In this document: positions 1 to 8,879 of the stretch, in pieces
Layout: each line of letters begins with the position of its first letter
How positions within the stretch are numbered: the stretch's first letter is position 1
Assembly: GCA_963678855.1 (NCBI GenBank)
Contig: OY787448.1
Span: forward strand, 248,001-312,000
Direction of reading: 5' to 3'
Length of the DNA: 64,000 bases
Source of the DNA: F22 sp963678855
GTDB lineage: Bacteria > Bacteroidota > Bacteroidia > Bacteroidales > Bacteroidaceae
Position numbers and translations under genes: made by a program
Notes under the pieces: model-generated
Seen by the model: only the letters and a program-made list of their open reading frames with translations
Told to the model about the DNA's origin: nothing
Database searches by the model: none

Positions 1-3000
1 GCGCTTGGAGCCTTCTCTTTCAAATTTCTAATTTTTTCTGTGGTTGCATATGCTACATCACCACTTTTATTAATAATATCAGCGTAATACGTTTGATTCT
101 CAAGAATCATATTCAAACAATCATAATCAGCAAGCACTGGTTCAATATAGTAGGTCACTGCACCTGCATAACCATTTGTGACTTCGCCAAATATATTTGC
201 CAATCGCATGTATTGTTCTACAAACAAGAACTTGCTTTTATCAATTTCAAAATCACCAGATATGATTTTGTTAGCCAATTTCAAAAGAATATCTTTAACC
301 TTATCATGATTAAGCTTAGTAAGAATCGCATTATCTAGGTCTAAGCAAGGAATCCCTTGAGTTTTATTTACGAAATCACCCAAGAATGTTCTACCATATT
401 CTATTAAATTCGATGACAAGTGAGATATAATATTTCGTTCAAGAAATATCGCTGTTACATCCCCCCAGTAATCCTCCACGATTCTTGCTTCATATAATTC
501 TTCTGCTGTTAGTCCTTTTACTTTATCAGATGCGATTTGAGTTAAAGCATCCGTCAAATCTCCACCCTCCTCAATCAAAAAAATCCACATTTTTTTATCT
601 GTAATGCATTCTTTTATATTATCTACCGTAATCCTATTAGCAACATATTTCGCCCATTTGTTAAAATCTGCAAGTAATATTTTGTCATCAATCCCCAAAA
701 CTGAAACAATTGAAAAAAATATTGGTAGTACCTCTTCCAAAGCCATAACACGTCTTCCAAAGCTGTTCTCCAATAAATACTTTGTTACCTTTACACATAG
801 ACCATATTCATAATTCACACACTGAACTAAAAGGTCACCGTAGTATATGTAATTTTGAATTCTACTAGCTATCTGTTCTGTAATATTATCGCTTATATAC
901 TTTTCATTAATACCATAAGCTATTGCCATTGCAGCAAGTTCAACATATTCATCTTGCATTCCTTGGTCTGTAGAAGGCCTGTTCTCAATTAACATTTTCT
1001 TCAACGACTCTATTGGTATCTTATCCAGTAATTTTCCATCACTGATCAACTGGTAAACTTTATAAAGAGGCAGCAAATTATCATTTGCTACTAAATCTGA
1101 TTTAATTTGTTCTTCTACTGCAAGTTTCAATGATTTAAATTTATATTCGTTTTCTACTAAGATCTCTACTACAGAATAATAAAATGCACCAGCCTTTGCT
1201 TTAGTAGCTAGCCAAGAATCAATTCTATCACCATCAATACGTAATTTATATCTTGTAAACTCCTGCTTAGCAGCTGTCACATAATAAATTTGATCCTCTA
1301 CATCATCTATTTCTATTTCATCCAATTCATAAGTACATGTTAGCTCATTATCACGTATACATTCATCTAGGGCTGACATGACTGCATAATAGCTTCCACC
1401 ACTAAATTCATTGACAGACTGCATGTTTTGTACAAAAAAATCTAGAACTCTTTGTTGAATTCCCAATCCTTCCGTCTTAATCAGCACTATTTTATAAGCA
1501 GCAGAAAGTTCTTGTTTATCTATTGGTCGACTTATTAAATCTGCTGCTATATCTATCCATAATAATGTTATTATTTCTGACCCTCTATTTAGTTCTCCCA
1601 ATGCACTTATGATATTATCTAGAGTACTTGTATCTGCATTTCTAATAACATCATCTAAAATCCAATCAAACTTGGGATTAGAATCTTTGTACTTATTTAT
1701 ATCAGAGTTTTCTACTCCATTAATACAATTCTCTAAATAGCGCTTTAGTGGTATTTGATTAGCACTTTGTACATCAATTCCATAAGATAATGCTGATATA
1801 AAACTTTGGATTTCCTCTGTGTAGCTTACATGCTGACTTAAATCACCCAAATATTCACCAGACAGTACCATATCTTCAAGCCCAATATTTTCATCATTTT
1901 CAAGTTCATTTCTTTTCAGGGTATAAATTGCCATTGAAATTAGTGAAACTTGATCTTCCCAGAGATTCTTCAAAGCTACTAATTCATTAATGAACACAAT
2001 GACCTCACGGACATTAGGAGTAGAACGCGCTATCCTATATAAACGATTCACTTCTGAGAATTGTTTGCCTGAAATTTCACCAAAAGCTTCAAGCATATAT
2101 GCATCAATAATGCCCTTGTAATCTGTAATTACTGGCGGAGAAACGCGAAAAACAATCGGGAATGTTTTATTTATGAAGTATCTAGTTAATTTTTTTGTTT
2201 CTGAATCGCTGTCAGAACCGAAAGCACAAGATAAATGCTGTTCATCAAATGGAATTATTGCCCATATATGCTCAAAGCCATCCTCTGAAAAAAACGTGTG
2301 AATTGAAGACCATAATTGTTTAACCTTCTCAGCAGGTAGTCTATCCATATTGTCAAAGACTATAATAAGACGTTGTTTATTTTCACTCTTCAAATGATCA
2401 GAGATATCTGTCATCCATTGTTTAAATTCATATACAGTTGGTTCATCTACACTAAGCGTTTCATAAGAGACACTACTTTCTATTTTATCCTGATAAACAG
2501 CAAGCAAAAATGATATATTCCTATAATTCTCATCTATTATAGCAGCTATAAGCCACACTATTAAAGCAACTAATAAAGGAAAAGCAGCAACCAATATCGG
2601 TGTAATAACGCCCCATATTGTTAAAAGATCAGGCTTCAAAAGTATTCCAGTAAGAGTAAAAACGGGAGTAAGTATAGTGACCAAAATTGCCGCTAATGTT
2701 CCATAGCTAATTTTGGGATACTTTTCTACATGCTTTTCTGATTTACGAGCTAATAAATATTTTAACTTTTCAGTCCATGGCCCAAGTTTCGTTGTTCCAC
2801 CTCTAACTCTAATTTTTGCATCTCCCTCTAGAATTTCATTATTAATCAGATTGCTGGTCAACAATTCCAGAATAGACCTTCTTTGTAGATCTTCTTGATT
2901 ACCCCATGCATCATAGCAAAAGAAGTGATAGTCGGAATCCAATTCATTCTCCAACAACCTGATTACATTGGATTTACCTGACCCCCAAGTACCGTCCACT

Positions 3001-3158
3001 CCAATAATTTTTGGCAGTACACAGCTCTCCACTTTTTCAGAATCATTTTTTTTTATATGTTTAGCAACTGCTCGCGCTAATCGTTCTTGTGACTTACCGT
3101 CAAATTTGTCTTCTCCACAAGGTTTATTTGAGATAAATCTAGGATAATCTTCGTTCAT
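1..3158 (-). CDS. KAP family P-loop NTPase, C-terminus beyond left edge
   Basis: The minus-strand frame starts at ATG 3158 and stays open to the left edge, about 1,050 codons. It begins MNEDYPRFIS. A Walker A motif, GTWGSGKSN, lies at about residues 56-64. Two hydrophobic segments follow at about residues 147-205, and a Walker B-like stretch, LIIVFDNMDRLP, at about 262-275. A P-loop NTPase with paired membrane helices inserted between Walker A and B is the hallmark of the KAP family, which includes animal Kidins220/ARMS and the F-plasmid phage-exclusion protein PifA. The long C-terminal part is helical-looking and unrecognised. It would be a membrane-tethered ATPase; a role in phage defence is only inference. 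A + strand gene here is unlikely because every + strand frame is short. Confidence 0.85.
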   Translation of the reverse strand, partial: MNEDYPRFISNKPCGEDKFDGKSQERLARAVAKHIKKNDSEKVESCVLPKIIGVDGTWGSGKSNVIRLLENELDSDYHFFCYDAWGNQEDLQRRSILELLTSNLINNEILEGDAKIRVRGGTTKLGPWTEKLKYLLARKSEKHVEKYPKISYGTLAAILVTILTPVFTLTGILLKPDLLTIWGVITPILVAAFPLLVALIVWLIAAIIDENYRNISFLLAVYQDKIESSVSYETLSVDEPTVYEFKQWMTDISDHLKSENKQRLIIVFDNMDRLPAEKVKQLWSSIHTFFSEDGFEHIWAIIPFDEQHLSCAFGSDSDSETKKLTRYFINKTFPIVFRVSPPVITDYKGIIDAYMLEAFGEISGKQFSEVNRLYRIARSTPNVREVIVFINELVALKNLWEDQVSLISMAIYTLKRNELENDENIGLEDMVLSGEYLGDLSQHVSYTEEIQSFISALSYGIDVQSANQIPLKRYLENCINGVENSDINKYKDSNPKFDWILDDVIRNADTSTLDNIISALGELNRGSEIITLLWIDIAADLISRPIDKQELSAAYKIVLIKTEGLGIQQRVLDFFVQNMQSVNEFSGGSYYAVMSALDECIRDNELTCTYELDEIEIDDVEDQIYYVTAAKQEFTRYKLRIDGDRIDSWLATKAKAGAFYYSVVEILVENEYKFKSLKLAVEEQIKSDLVANDNLLPLYKVYQLISDGKLLDKIPIESLKKMLIENRPSTDQGMQDEYVELAAMAIAYGINEKYISDNITEQIASRIQNYIYYGDLLVQCVNYEYGLCVKVTKYLLENSFGRRVMALEEVLPIFFSIVSVLGIDDKILLADFNKWAKYVANRITVDNIKECITDKKMWIFLIEEGGDLTDALTQIASDKVKGLTAEELYEARIVEDYWGDVTAIFLERNIISHLSSNLIEYGRTFLGDFVNKTQGIPCLDLDNAILTKLNHDKVKDILLKLANKIISGDFEIDKSKFLFVEQYMRLANIFGEVTNGYAGAVTYYIEPVLADYDCLNMILENQTYYADIINKSGDVAYATTEKIRNLKEKAPS

Positions 3159-3423
3159 ATATCAGTAAATATTTATATGTTAAGAATTAACTATAGTATG
3201 ATATTGCAATTTATACAAATAATGTTGTATAAAAAAATTATTTCTAGAAATAATACTCAATACTTTTGCGCTGATCATGCTAGTAGTTCGTGTTATTTAC
3301 AAAGTAATGGGACTGCATATGCTCCCTTGTAATGTGCAAGTAAAAAGCCCCTTATTTGTGTAACGTTAATGCACCACGTTTGGTTCCCGTCCTTCCTTGC
3401 AGGTTATACATAAGTTTAAAATA
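3159..3423. other. AT-rich intergenic stretch before the IS21 remnant
   Basis: No convincing gene. It is very AT-rich, carries the upstream region of the KAP gene (no clear TAnnTTTG box was found) and, from about 3350, what looks like the outer end of an IS21-type element. Confidence 0.4.
3357..3377 (+). repeat. 21-bp direct repeat, copy 1 (probable IS21 terminal sequence)
   Basis: TGTGTAACGTTAATGCACCA plus C matches the copy at 3680-3700 at 18 of 21 positions. It lies just outside the 3' end of the istB fragment and starts with TG, as IS21 family ends do. IS21 elements are known to carry several copies of a repeat near their tips, so this is probably an element end. Confidence 0.5.
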
Positions 3424-3678
3424 TTATTTTTCTGTTTCCATTCTGTAGCTAGTACCAGATAGATTAAGCACTTCACATTGGTAGAGTAGTCTATCCAGTA
3501 AAGCTGTTGCTAAGACTTCATCTACTAGGTTCTTAGCCCATTCAGTTGGTGCCTTATTGGTTGTAATAATGATAGGCACGTTTTCGTGTAGCTGATTAAT
3601 GAGATTAAACAAACCTACCGCTTCCTCCTTTTTCATGGGCAACAACATGATGTAATGTGTATCTTTGAAGCGCCATAA
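3424..3678 (-). pseudogene. istB C-terminal fragment (IS21 family helper ATPase)
   Basis: The frame ends at 3424. Its C-terminal 75 residues read like the end of IstB, the AAA+ helper of IS21 transposases: MLLPMKKEEAVGLFNLINQL, then a sensor-like IIITTNKAPTEW and ALLDRLLYQCEV. The Walker A and B parts of the normal 240-250 residue protein are missing. Homology appears to stop near 3670-3680, exactly where the second copy of the terminal-like repeat begins. No istA is visible. The open frame continues upstream to about 3762, but that part does not resemble IstB. A dead remnant left by deletion or a later insertion. Confidence 0.75.
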
Positions 3679-3679
3679 A

Positions 3680-3700
3680 TGTGTAACGTAAAAGTACCAC
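3680..3700 (+). repeat. 21-bp direct repeat, copy 2 at the istB breakpoint
   Basis: TGTGTAACGTAAAAGTACCA plus C, 18 of 21 identical to 3357-3377 and in the same orientation. It sits where IstB similarity ends, so it may mark the join between two element copies or a deletion endpoint. Confidence 0.5.
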
Positions 3701-3706
3701 AGATAT

Positions 3707-3922
3707 CTACTTCGGCAAATTCCCCCTATACGTATCAAACCTCTTAAAGTCACACACCCCATTCACATTAATATTCTCTCTCTTTTTATTATGATGTATT
3801 ACCCTTCCATCCATACTGGGAGTAAAGAGTAAATCATATCCAAAATAAAAAACATACGATCCATTAATATGATATGGGATTTCATCCTTTGAAGTGATTT
3901 TTACAGTTTTGACGTCTTTCAT
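3707..3922 (-). CDS. Small hypothetical protein, 71 aa
   Basis: MKDVKTVKITSKDEIPYHIN begins a mixed hydrophilic sequence with a natural-looking composition and no signal peptide or membrane segment. It follows the membrane protein at 3966-4928 by 43 bases on the same strand, so it could be the last gene of that run. It ends right beside the IS21 remnant, so its true C-terminus may have been cut off. No family recognised; it may be a truncated gene. Confidence 0.4.
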   Translation of the reverse strand: MKDVKTVKITSKDEIPYHINGSYVFYFGYDLLFTPSMDGRVIHHNKKRENINVNGVCDFKRFDTYRGNLPK

Positions 3923-3965
3923 AAATTCCAGTCGTATATAATTCTACAAATTGTTTGACGTAATA

Positions 3966-4928
3966 TTATTTGGTTCTTTTTCTTATTGCTGTAACAATAA
4001 ATACCAAAAGAGCAATCAACAATAAGGCAGATGCAGTTGCAATCGCAAAAATCATCATTGTCTTATTGAAAATTTGTTTCTCAATCAACTCTGTGTCTTC
4101 TTCTAAAACATATTCCCGTTGTGGCACAACTTTTTCAAAAAACACAACATAATAACCGTTATGAATGTAGGAGAATTTAGAATCACATCTATAATATAGT
4201 CTCTCATTTTTCCTAGCACGTTCCATGTTTTCATCATCCTGAGTAGCTTTCTTTATATTTCTGAAACGATAATATGTGTTTTTCTGGTTCAGAATAGCAT
4301 TAATTTTGTTATTCTCCTCAGTAAAGCATCCAGCGTACTTTCGATCTTTCTTAGTTAAATATTCAAATGCATTCTTACATGCCTCATAGCCAGTTGGTCG
4401 ATATACTTTTTCATAATTGGCTACTTTTTTATACCCCCAAGCATAAGGCCTTAATTCTTCCAAGTATAAAGTGTTAGCATACTTGTATAAATGGGAGATT
4501 TCCCAAACTGTTGAATGTAGCCATATAGAGTATAAAACATCTAACTGTTTGATTATTTCGTAGGAACTATTAGTTCCCAGACTATTTGTAGAGTATGGGG
4601 TGTCTACTATATCACTGTATGAAAGAATAAACTTTTTCATTCTCGCTTGCACACGCGTTGAGTCTGGTAACACAGTCCACCCATTACTTTTAAACCATGA
4701 CAAATCAATTATATATTCATCTGGTGCATATCCTCCAAGCTTACCAACTGTAATGGCATCTTTATATCCCATAAGCTCGTTGATATCTTGTTCTATTTGT
4801 TTCTTGCTTTTTTGAACTTTAGATCTGATTTCTAATTTCACCTGCTCGTTTATTATCATGAAACTACCATATTCTAATAACAAGAATAAGCCTAAACAAG
4901 CAAGAAGAATCATGCTCTTTTTTTTCAT
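3966..4928 (-). CDS. Hypothetical two-helix membrane-anchored protein, 320 aa
   Basis: A hydrophobic N-terminal helix (about residues 5-25) is followed by a charged, coiled-coil-like stretch (KVQKSKKQIEQDINEL), a large mixed domain rich in Tyr and Lys, and a single C-terminal transmembrane helix (about residues 290-315) ending in the basic tail RKRTK. The middle domain is therefore predicted outside the cytoplasm with both ends anchored. It has four Cys in the domain. I do not recognise the family. It lies 116 bases downstream of the zinc-ribbon protein on the same strand. Confidence 0.7.
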   Translation of the reverse strand: MKKKSMILLACLGLFLLLEYGSFMIINEQVKLEIRSKVQKSKKQIEQDINELMGYKDAITVGKLGGYAPDEYIIDLSWFKSNGWTVLPDSTRVQARMKKFILSYSDIVDTPYSTNSLGTNSSYEIIKQLDVLYSIWLHSTVWEISHLYKYANTLYLEELRPYAWGYKKVANYEKVYRPTGYEACKNAFEYLTKKDRKYAGCFTEENNKINAILNQKNTYYRFRNIKKATQDDENMERARKNERLYYRCDSKFSYIHNGYYVVFFEKVVPQREYVLEEDTELIEKQIFNKTMMIFAIATASALLLIALLVFIVTAIRKRTK

Positions 4929-5044
4929 AACTATTTCACTTAAATCAAGTTGAGTATTATTTATTGCTAGACTATATAGAAGAACAATTTAACAATTCTA
5001 TTGAAGTTACATATCGTTAATCTTTTATGAGTAAAAGTAATGAA

Positions 5045-5974
5045 TTAATAAGAGGTTGCTATTGTACCATCCTCTATTTCACCCTCTTTATCACCCATGA
5101 TGAGTACGTCATCTTTTAGGAGATACCATTCTCCATATCTATTCCCTACAATGAAATATTTCCTTCCTTTTTTTGATAATGTCTCTTTCTTCTGTTCGTT
5201 TCCATAATCTATCAGGGCAAAATACTTATCACTTTCTTTATATATCTCAATCGTATGATTTATCTCCTTGGTATAGAGGTTGGTAATTTTCCACTTGCCT
5301 ATACGAGCTTTATTACTCGCTGATTTTGCTTTTGAAGAAAAATTTGTGCTTCTACGTTTTAGACCAGCAATAATAGTCTTATTTATGTCTTTAGTGATGT
5401 CTGTTTCAGTACCTTCTGATCCAGCATACGCTAATCCTAAGCGCAATAAATCACCAATAAAAAGTCCATTAGCTAATAAAATATCTACTCCTTGGTCGTC
5501 TTTTGAAACAGTTTCTGCTCTTTGCAACCAAGTATGATAACGTCCTCCTTTTCCAAATCCATAAGTTTTAAAATTGCTTGATGATTTGAAGGTTTGCAAT
5601 TCATTATACAGTTGTTTATAAACTACGATTAAAGAATCAAGTTTAATAGCCTTTTGTTTATCTGTGAGTTTTGGAAGTGTCTTTATCTCACTCTTAGTAA
5701 CAGACTTACCAGCATCTACATTATCTATCTTAGTTACAATTGCATCTTTATCTGAACTATCATCATCTCCAAAGATAGCACTAAGTATGCTTATAAAAAC
5801 AATAGCTCCAATAGCAATCAAACACCCATTCTTCTTTTTTGGTTGATGGGTGTATTGTGGTGGCTTCTTTGCATTTCGTAGCTTATAATCGAAAAGCTCA
5901 TAACCACAGTGTGGGCACATCTTAGCGGAATCACTTACTTCTTTGTTGCACTCTGGACAGTTTATTAATGCCAT
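5045..5974 (-). CDS. Zinc-ribbon membrane protein, 309 aa
   Basis: The N-terminus carries a short zinc ribbon: CPECNKEVSDSAKMCPHCG, two CxxC pairs at about residues 6-23. A Lys/Pro-rich linker, one transmembrane helix (about 49-66, GCLIAIGAIVFISILSAIFG) and an acidic DDDSSDKD segment follow. The remaining 230 residues form an unrecognised extracytoplasmic domain ending in a beta-rich region. This layout (cytosolic ribbon, single helix, exported domain) is common for poorly known bacterial proteins. It starts 26 bases after the SH3b gene and probably shares its transcript. Confidence 0.75.
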   Translation of the reverse strand: MALINCPECNKEVSDSAKMCPHCGYELFDYKLRNAKKPPQYTHQPKKKNGCLIAIGAIVFISILSAIFGDDDSSDKDAIVTKIDNVDAGKSVTKSEIKTLPKLTDKQKAIKLDSLIVVYKQLYNELQTFKSSSNFKTYGFGKGGRYHTWLQRAETVSKDDQGVDILLANGLFIGDLLRLGLAYAGSEGTETDITKDINKTIIAGLKRRSTNFSSKAKSASNKARIGKWKITNLYTKEINHTIEIYKESDKYFALIDYGNEQKKETLSKKGRKYFIVGNRYGEWYLLKDDVLIMGDKEGEIEDGTIATSY

Positions 5975-6000
5975 AATTATTATTTTATAGTTTATCTAAA

Positions 6001-6498
6001 TTAGTACCACACAGCTATACCGCCGTGTCTAGAACATGTACCACGGCGGCTTCTACTAAAGCTGTACGTTCCATCTCGACAAAGTGCTGTTGCACCTTGT
6101 GGTCTGGACTTATAATGTGTAGGTGACTGTACTCTTTCTCCCCGACTATTAGTATAGTACTTTTTTGAAGTGTAGCGCTGACCAGTCTTGTAGCTTTTGG
6201 TTTGCTTATACGAGTCTCGATATATACTAGGCCTACTCTTGGATAGATATCTTGATGAGACATAACCAATTTGACCTTTATACTCTACACTTATCCATTT
6301 ACAATCACACTCTTCACTGAGGTTCACAGCTGTGCCTTTAGGCAGCACAATTAGTGATTCTGAGTATGTACTAGCAGCAGACCGCAAATTAATATTTGCG
6401 GTTGTGTAACGTATAATTTGGCTATAAGCTGAAAGGCTTACTAGAGCCAAAAGTAATAAGGTGGAGATAAACCTGTTTTTGTTTAGCATAGATCTCAT
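6001..6498 (-). CDS. Secreted SH3b + DUF3761 protein, 165 aa
   Basis: A signal peptide (LLLLALVSLSAYSQ, cleavage near residue 26) precedes a bacterial SH3 domain: NLRSAASTYSESLIVLPKGT, then WISVEYKGQIGYVSSRYLS. After a Ser/Lys/Tyr linker comes a DUF3761 domain recognised by YYTNSRGERVQSPTHY and CRDGTYSFSRSRRGTCSRHG, ending GIAVWY. SH3b domains usually bind peptidoglycan or other envelope polymers; the function of DUF3761 is not known. It sits 45 bases after the HsdR_N-type gene on the same strand. Confidence 0.85.
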   Translation of the reverse strand: MRSMLNKNRFISTLLLLALVSLSAYSQIIRYTTANINLRSAASTYSESLIVLPKGTAVNLSEECDCKWISVEYKGQIGYVSSRYLSKSRPSIYRDSYKQTKSYKTGQRYTSKKYYTNSRGERVQSPTHYKSRPQGATALCRDGTYSFSRSRRGTCSRHGGIAVWY

Positions 6499-6543
6499 AT
6501 AAACTATTATTCAAAAGTGTAAGTATATTAGGTATTACAAGGA

Positions 6544-7644
6544 TTAGATGAATCTCTCCACACTCTCCTTCAACTCATCCGCATACTCATAAATGCCATC
6601 AAGACTTTCAAGAGCATACTTAGTCTCCTTCTTGTCCTCGTCCAACAACGCAATGCGTTTGTTATCTGAGTTATTAAAGTACAGGCGACAAATAGGTTTA
6701 CGGTTATTATCATCCACAAGTACTGCGAAGTACGACACTGCATCGCGATAAGTAATGCGTTCAGGAGCGATTACATCTCTCAAGATAGATTTAATCAAGT
6801 AGAAGCCTTCTAGTTCCTCTTCGGTAGTCTCTATATTACTCTTACGAGAAGATTCCTCTTCAACTGGAGCTGCAGCAGCAGGTGCGGCACTTGATTCTGT
6901 AGGAGTAGCTACTTGAACAGGTGTAGTCCCCTCTTCCGATTGCATGGCTTGATTCAAACGATTAGAGATGACATCGTTGATATGATTATTTACAGAGCGC
7001 TTGACTAGTGTAGTAAATTGATCAAGTAGTCTTGTAGTAATCATACCGTCATAGACCTTGCGTGCAAATAACTTGACAAAGTCTGACGAAGGGTTAGAGA
7101 ATTCATTCTTGATTTGGGCTTTCAATTCAGACATATATTTCAGGTCGTTTGCTGAACTATGAATACTGTCTAAGTCGAAGTATGATTTATGGAATTGTTT
7201 GATAGCATCTACTTGATGCTCTGTATAGTCTTCGATATTGAATTCCAAGAATGGAGTCTCGTCCATAAGGTTCTTGGCTACTAGGTCGGTGTAGAAGCGG
7301 TAAGTAACACCATTTGTAAGGACACCGAATTTGGCTTTGGATGCCACGAAGTATTTTTGAAGTTGGTTGTCGTGTAAGGATAGATTTTGTTCCCAGTGCT
7401 TGCACTCGATAAGCATAATTGGCTCGCCGTCTTTCATGATAGCGTAGTCGATTTTATCGCCTTTCTTCTTGACAAGGTCACAATCCATCTCTGGAACCAC
7501 TTCTAGTGGGTTAAATACGTCATAGCCTAGTAATTGAATGAATGGCATGATAAAAGCATTCTTGGTTGCTTCTTCCGTATTGATTTGTTCTTTTAGTTGG
7601 AGCACTCGTGTGCTCAACTGGGCAATTGTGTCTTTAAAATCCAT
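6544..7644 (-). CDS. Orphan HsdR N-terminal-type (PD-(D/E)xK) protein, 366 aa
   Basis: The first 160 residues match the N-terminal nuclease domain of type I restriction subunit R: NAFIMPFIQLLGYDVFNP, then KIDYAIMKDGEPIMLIECKH, which supplies D, E and K of a PD-(D/E)xK active site. The helicase and translocase domains of HsdR (normally about 1,000 residues) are absent, and no hsdM or hsdS is nearby. The C-terminal part after an Ala/Pro/Glu-rich linker (about residues 245-265) contains an unrecognised domain. Stand-alone proteins of this form are common in Bacteroidota; their role is unproven. A TATCTTTG box lies 32 bases upstream. Confidence 0.8.
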   Translation of the reverse strand: MDFKDTIAQLSTRVLQLKEQINTEEATKNAFIMPFIQLLGYDVFNPLEVVPEMDCDLVKKKGDKIDYAIMKDGEPIMLIECKHWEQNLSLHDNQLQKYFVASKAKFGVLTNGVTYRFYTDLVAKNLMDETPFLEFNIEDYTEHQVDAIKQFHKSYFDLDSIHSSANDLKYMSELKAQIKNEFSNPSSDFVKLFARKVYDGMITTRLLDQFTTLVKRSVNNHINDVISNRLNQAMQSEEGTTPVQVATPTESSAAPAAAAPVEEESSRKSNIETTEEELEGFYLIKSILRDVIAPERITYRDAVSYFAVLVDDNNRKPICRLYFNNSDNKRIALLDEDKKETKYALESLDGIYEYADELKESVERFI

Positions 7645-7675
7645 TGTGTATTATATTTTTTGAATAAGATTGTCA

Positions 7676-7683
7676 CAAAGATA
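7676..7683 (-). promoter_or_regulatory. -7 box TATCTTTG for the HsdR_N-type gene
   Basis: Read on the minus strand this is an exact Bacteroidota TAnnTTTG box. The inferred start of transcription is near 7672, giving a leader of about 28 bases to the ATG at 7644. Confidence 0.6.
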
Positions 7684-7740
7684 GCAAAATCTCCGACAGT
7701 ATAATTAGATATATTCATATTTATAGACATAAACAAGATG

Positions 7741-8592
7741 TTATTCTAGTTTATTCAGTAGTTTTCCCCTAGCCTCTCCATGCTCTTCTTCCGATATCAC
7801 CCCATCATCATACAACTCTTGGAGCAACATCAGCTTCTCCTTCACCACCACATACTGCTGCTTCTGCATCTTCTTCTGCTCTACACGCTCAATAAATCCA
7901 GCACCGATGATACTAGTAGGAAGCGCCACAAGTCCAATGCTAAAAAAGCCAATAATACCACCTATCACATGCCCAGTGGCTGTAGAGGGGAACAGATTGT
8001 TACTTCCGATAGAAGCCATGGTGCCGAGCGTCCATTGAAAGGCTGCAAAGAGATTGGGGAATGCACCAGATTGCTCTGGGCCTTCTAGGGAGTACATCAG
8101 CAGTGTAGAGATAATAATCACTATCAACGCCACAAAACTAGTGACAAGTAGCTCGTATCGCTTCTCTTTAATCACACTCCCTACTAAATGCATCGAGTTG
8201 TTGTATCGGTTGACTTTCAGTATACGAAGGATACGGACTAGACGTATCATTCTGAGGAATCGTAGATCGATAGTAAAGAATAGTGGTAGATAAAAAGGCA
8301 GAATAGCCATCAGATCTATGAGTCCATACGTGGAGGTCATAAAGCGTAGGATGGAATGCCATCTAGTAGTCGCTGGATGAGAAATATCAGCAACAAGCAA
8401 GCGCAGGATATACTCAAGGGTGAAGATAATAACACTGAAGGTGTCAAAGGTATATATATAGTTGCCTATGGCTGTGTGTACGGTGGGAATGGTGTCTAGG
8501 ATAATGCCTAGCACACTAAGGAGGATCAGCAGCAGGATGCTGCGATCGAGGTATGGAGTGTTGTACAGTAAGGTGTGAAGTTTCTGCTTCAT
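7741..8592 (-). CDS. Voltage-gated-type ion channel with atypical pore, 283 aa
   Basis: Six-helix voltage-gated cation channel layout. S1-S3 lie in the first 105 residues. An Arg-rich S4 (RFLRMIRLVRILRILKVNR) is at about 111-129, then S5, a pore loop and S6, and a C-terminal coiled coil (EQKKMQKQQYVVVKEKLMLL). Where potassium channels have TxxTVGYGD the pore reads GTMASIGSNNLFPS (about 190-203), so the canonical filter is absent. The frame opens at 8631, but a TACATTTG box at 8619-8626 lies inside that extension, so the ATG at 8592 is the likelier start. Ion selectivity cannot be assigned; the S4 argues it is voltage-sensing. Confidence 0.8.
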   Translation of the reverse strand: MKQKLHTLLYNTPYLDRSILLLILLSVLGIILDTIPTVHTAIGNYIYTFDTFSVIIFTLEYILRLLVADISHPATTRWHSILRFMTSTYGLIDLMAILPFYLPLFFTIDLRFLRMIRLVRILRILKVNRYNNSMHLVGSVIKEKRYELLVTSFVALIVIIISTLLMYSLEGPEQSGAFPNLFAAFQWTLGTMASIGSNNLFPSTATGHVIGGIIGFFSIGLVALPTSIIGAGFIERVEQKKMQKQQYVVVKEKLMLLQELYDDGVISEEEHGEARGKLLNKLE

Positions 8593-8618
8593 ATCAGATT
8601 GGCTGTTGTGTAAGGCAC

Positions 8619-8626
8619 CAAATGTA
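8619..8626 (-). promoter_or_regulatory. -7 box TACATTTG for the ion channel gene
   Basis: Minus-strand match to TAnnTTTG. It predicts transcription from about 8615 and decides the start at 8592 rather than 8631. Confidence 0.5.
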
Positions 8627-8810
8627 TGCATTCTTGCTGTTAACTAGGCTAAAAACTACTTGACAAAAACTTGACACTTTCGATTTTGCCAGTATTTTAG
8701 ACGTTTTTGGCAGAAATTTACCCCCACTTCACCCATTTACCACACACCCATCCGCCAAAATGTATACCACTTTCTCCAAAATGTTTAACTCCTATTCCCC
8801 AACATATCCC

Positions 8811-8818
8811 TAATTTTG
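8811..8818 (+). promoter_or_regulatory. -7 box TAATTTTG for the hydrolase remnant
   Basis: Exact TAnnTTTG match 62 bases before the ATG at 8880. The surrounding 8632-8879 stretch is otherwise non-coding and C/A-rich on the + strand. Confidence 0.5.
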
Positions 8819-8879
8819 TAGCATCAAAAATATCTAGTCATCAGACTAATATGCACACCTAACATTTAAAGACAAAACA

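Noticed and set aside
93..2898. Short + strand open frames across the left 3 kb
   Set aside because: They lie opposite the long continuous minus-strand KAP NTPase frame, which has recognisable motifs; the + strand frames have none.
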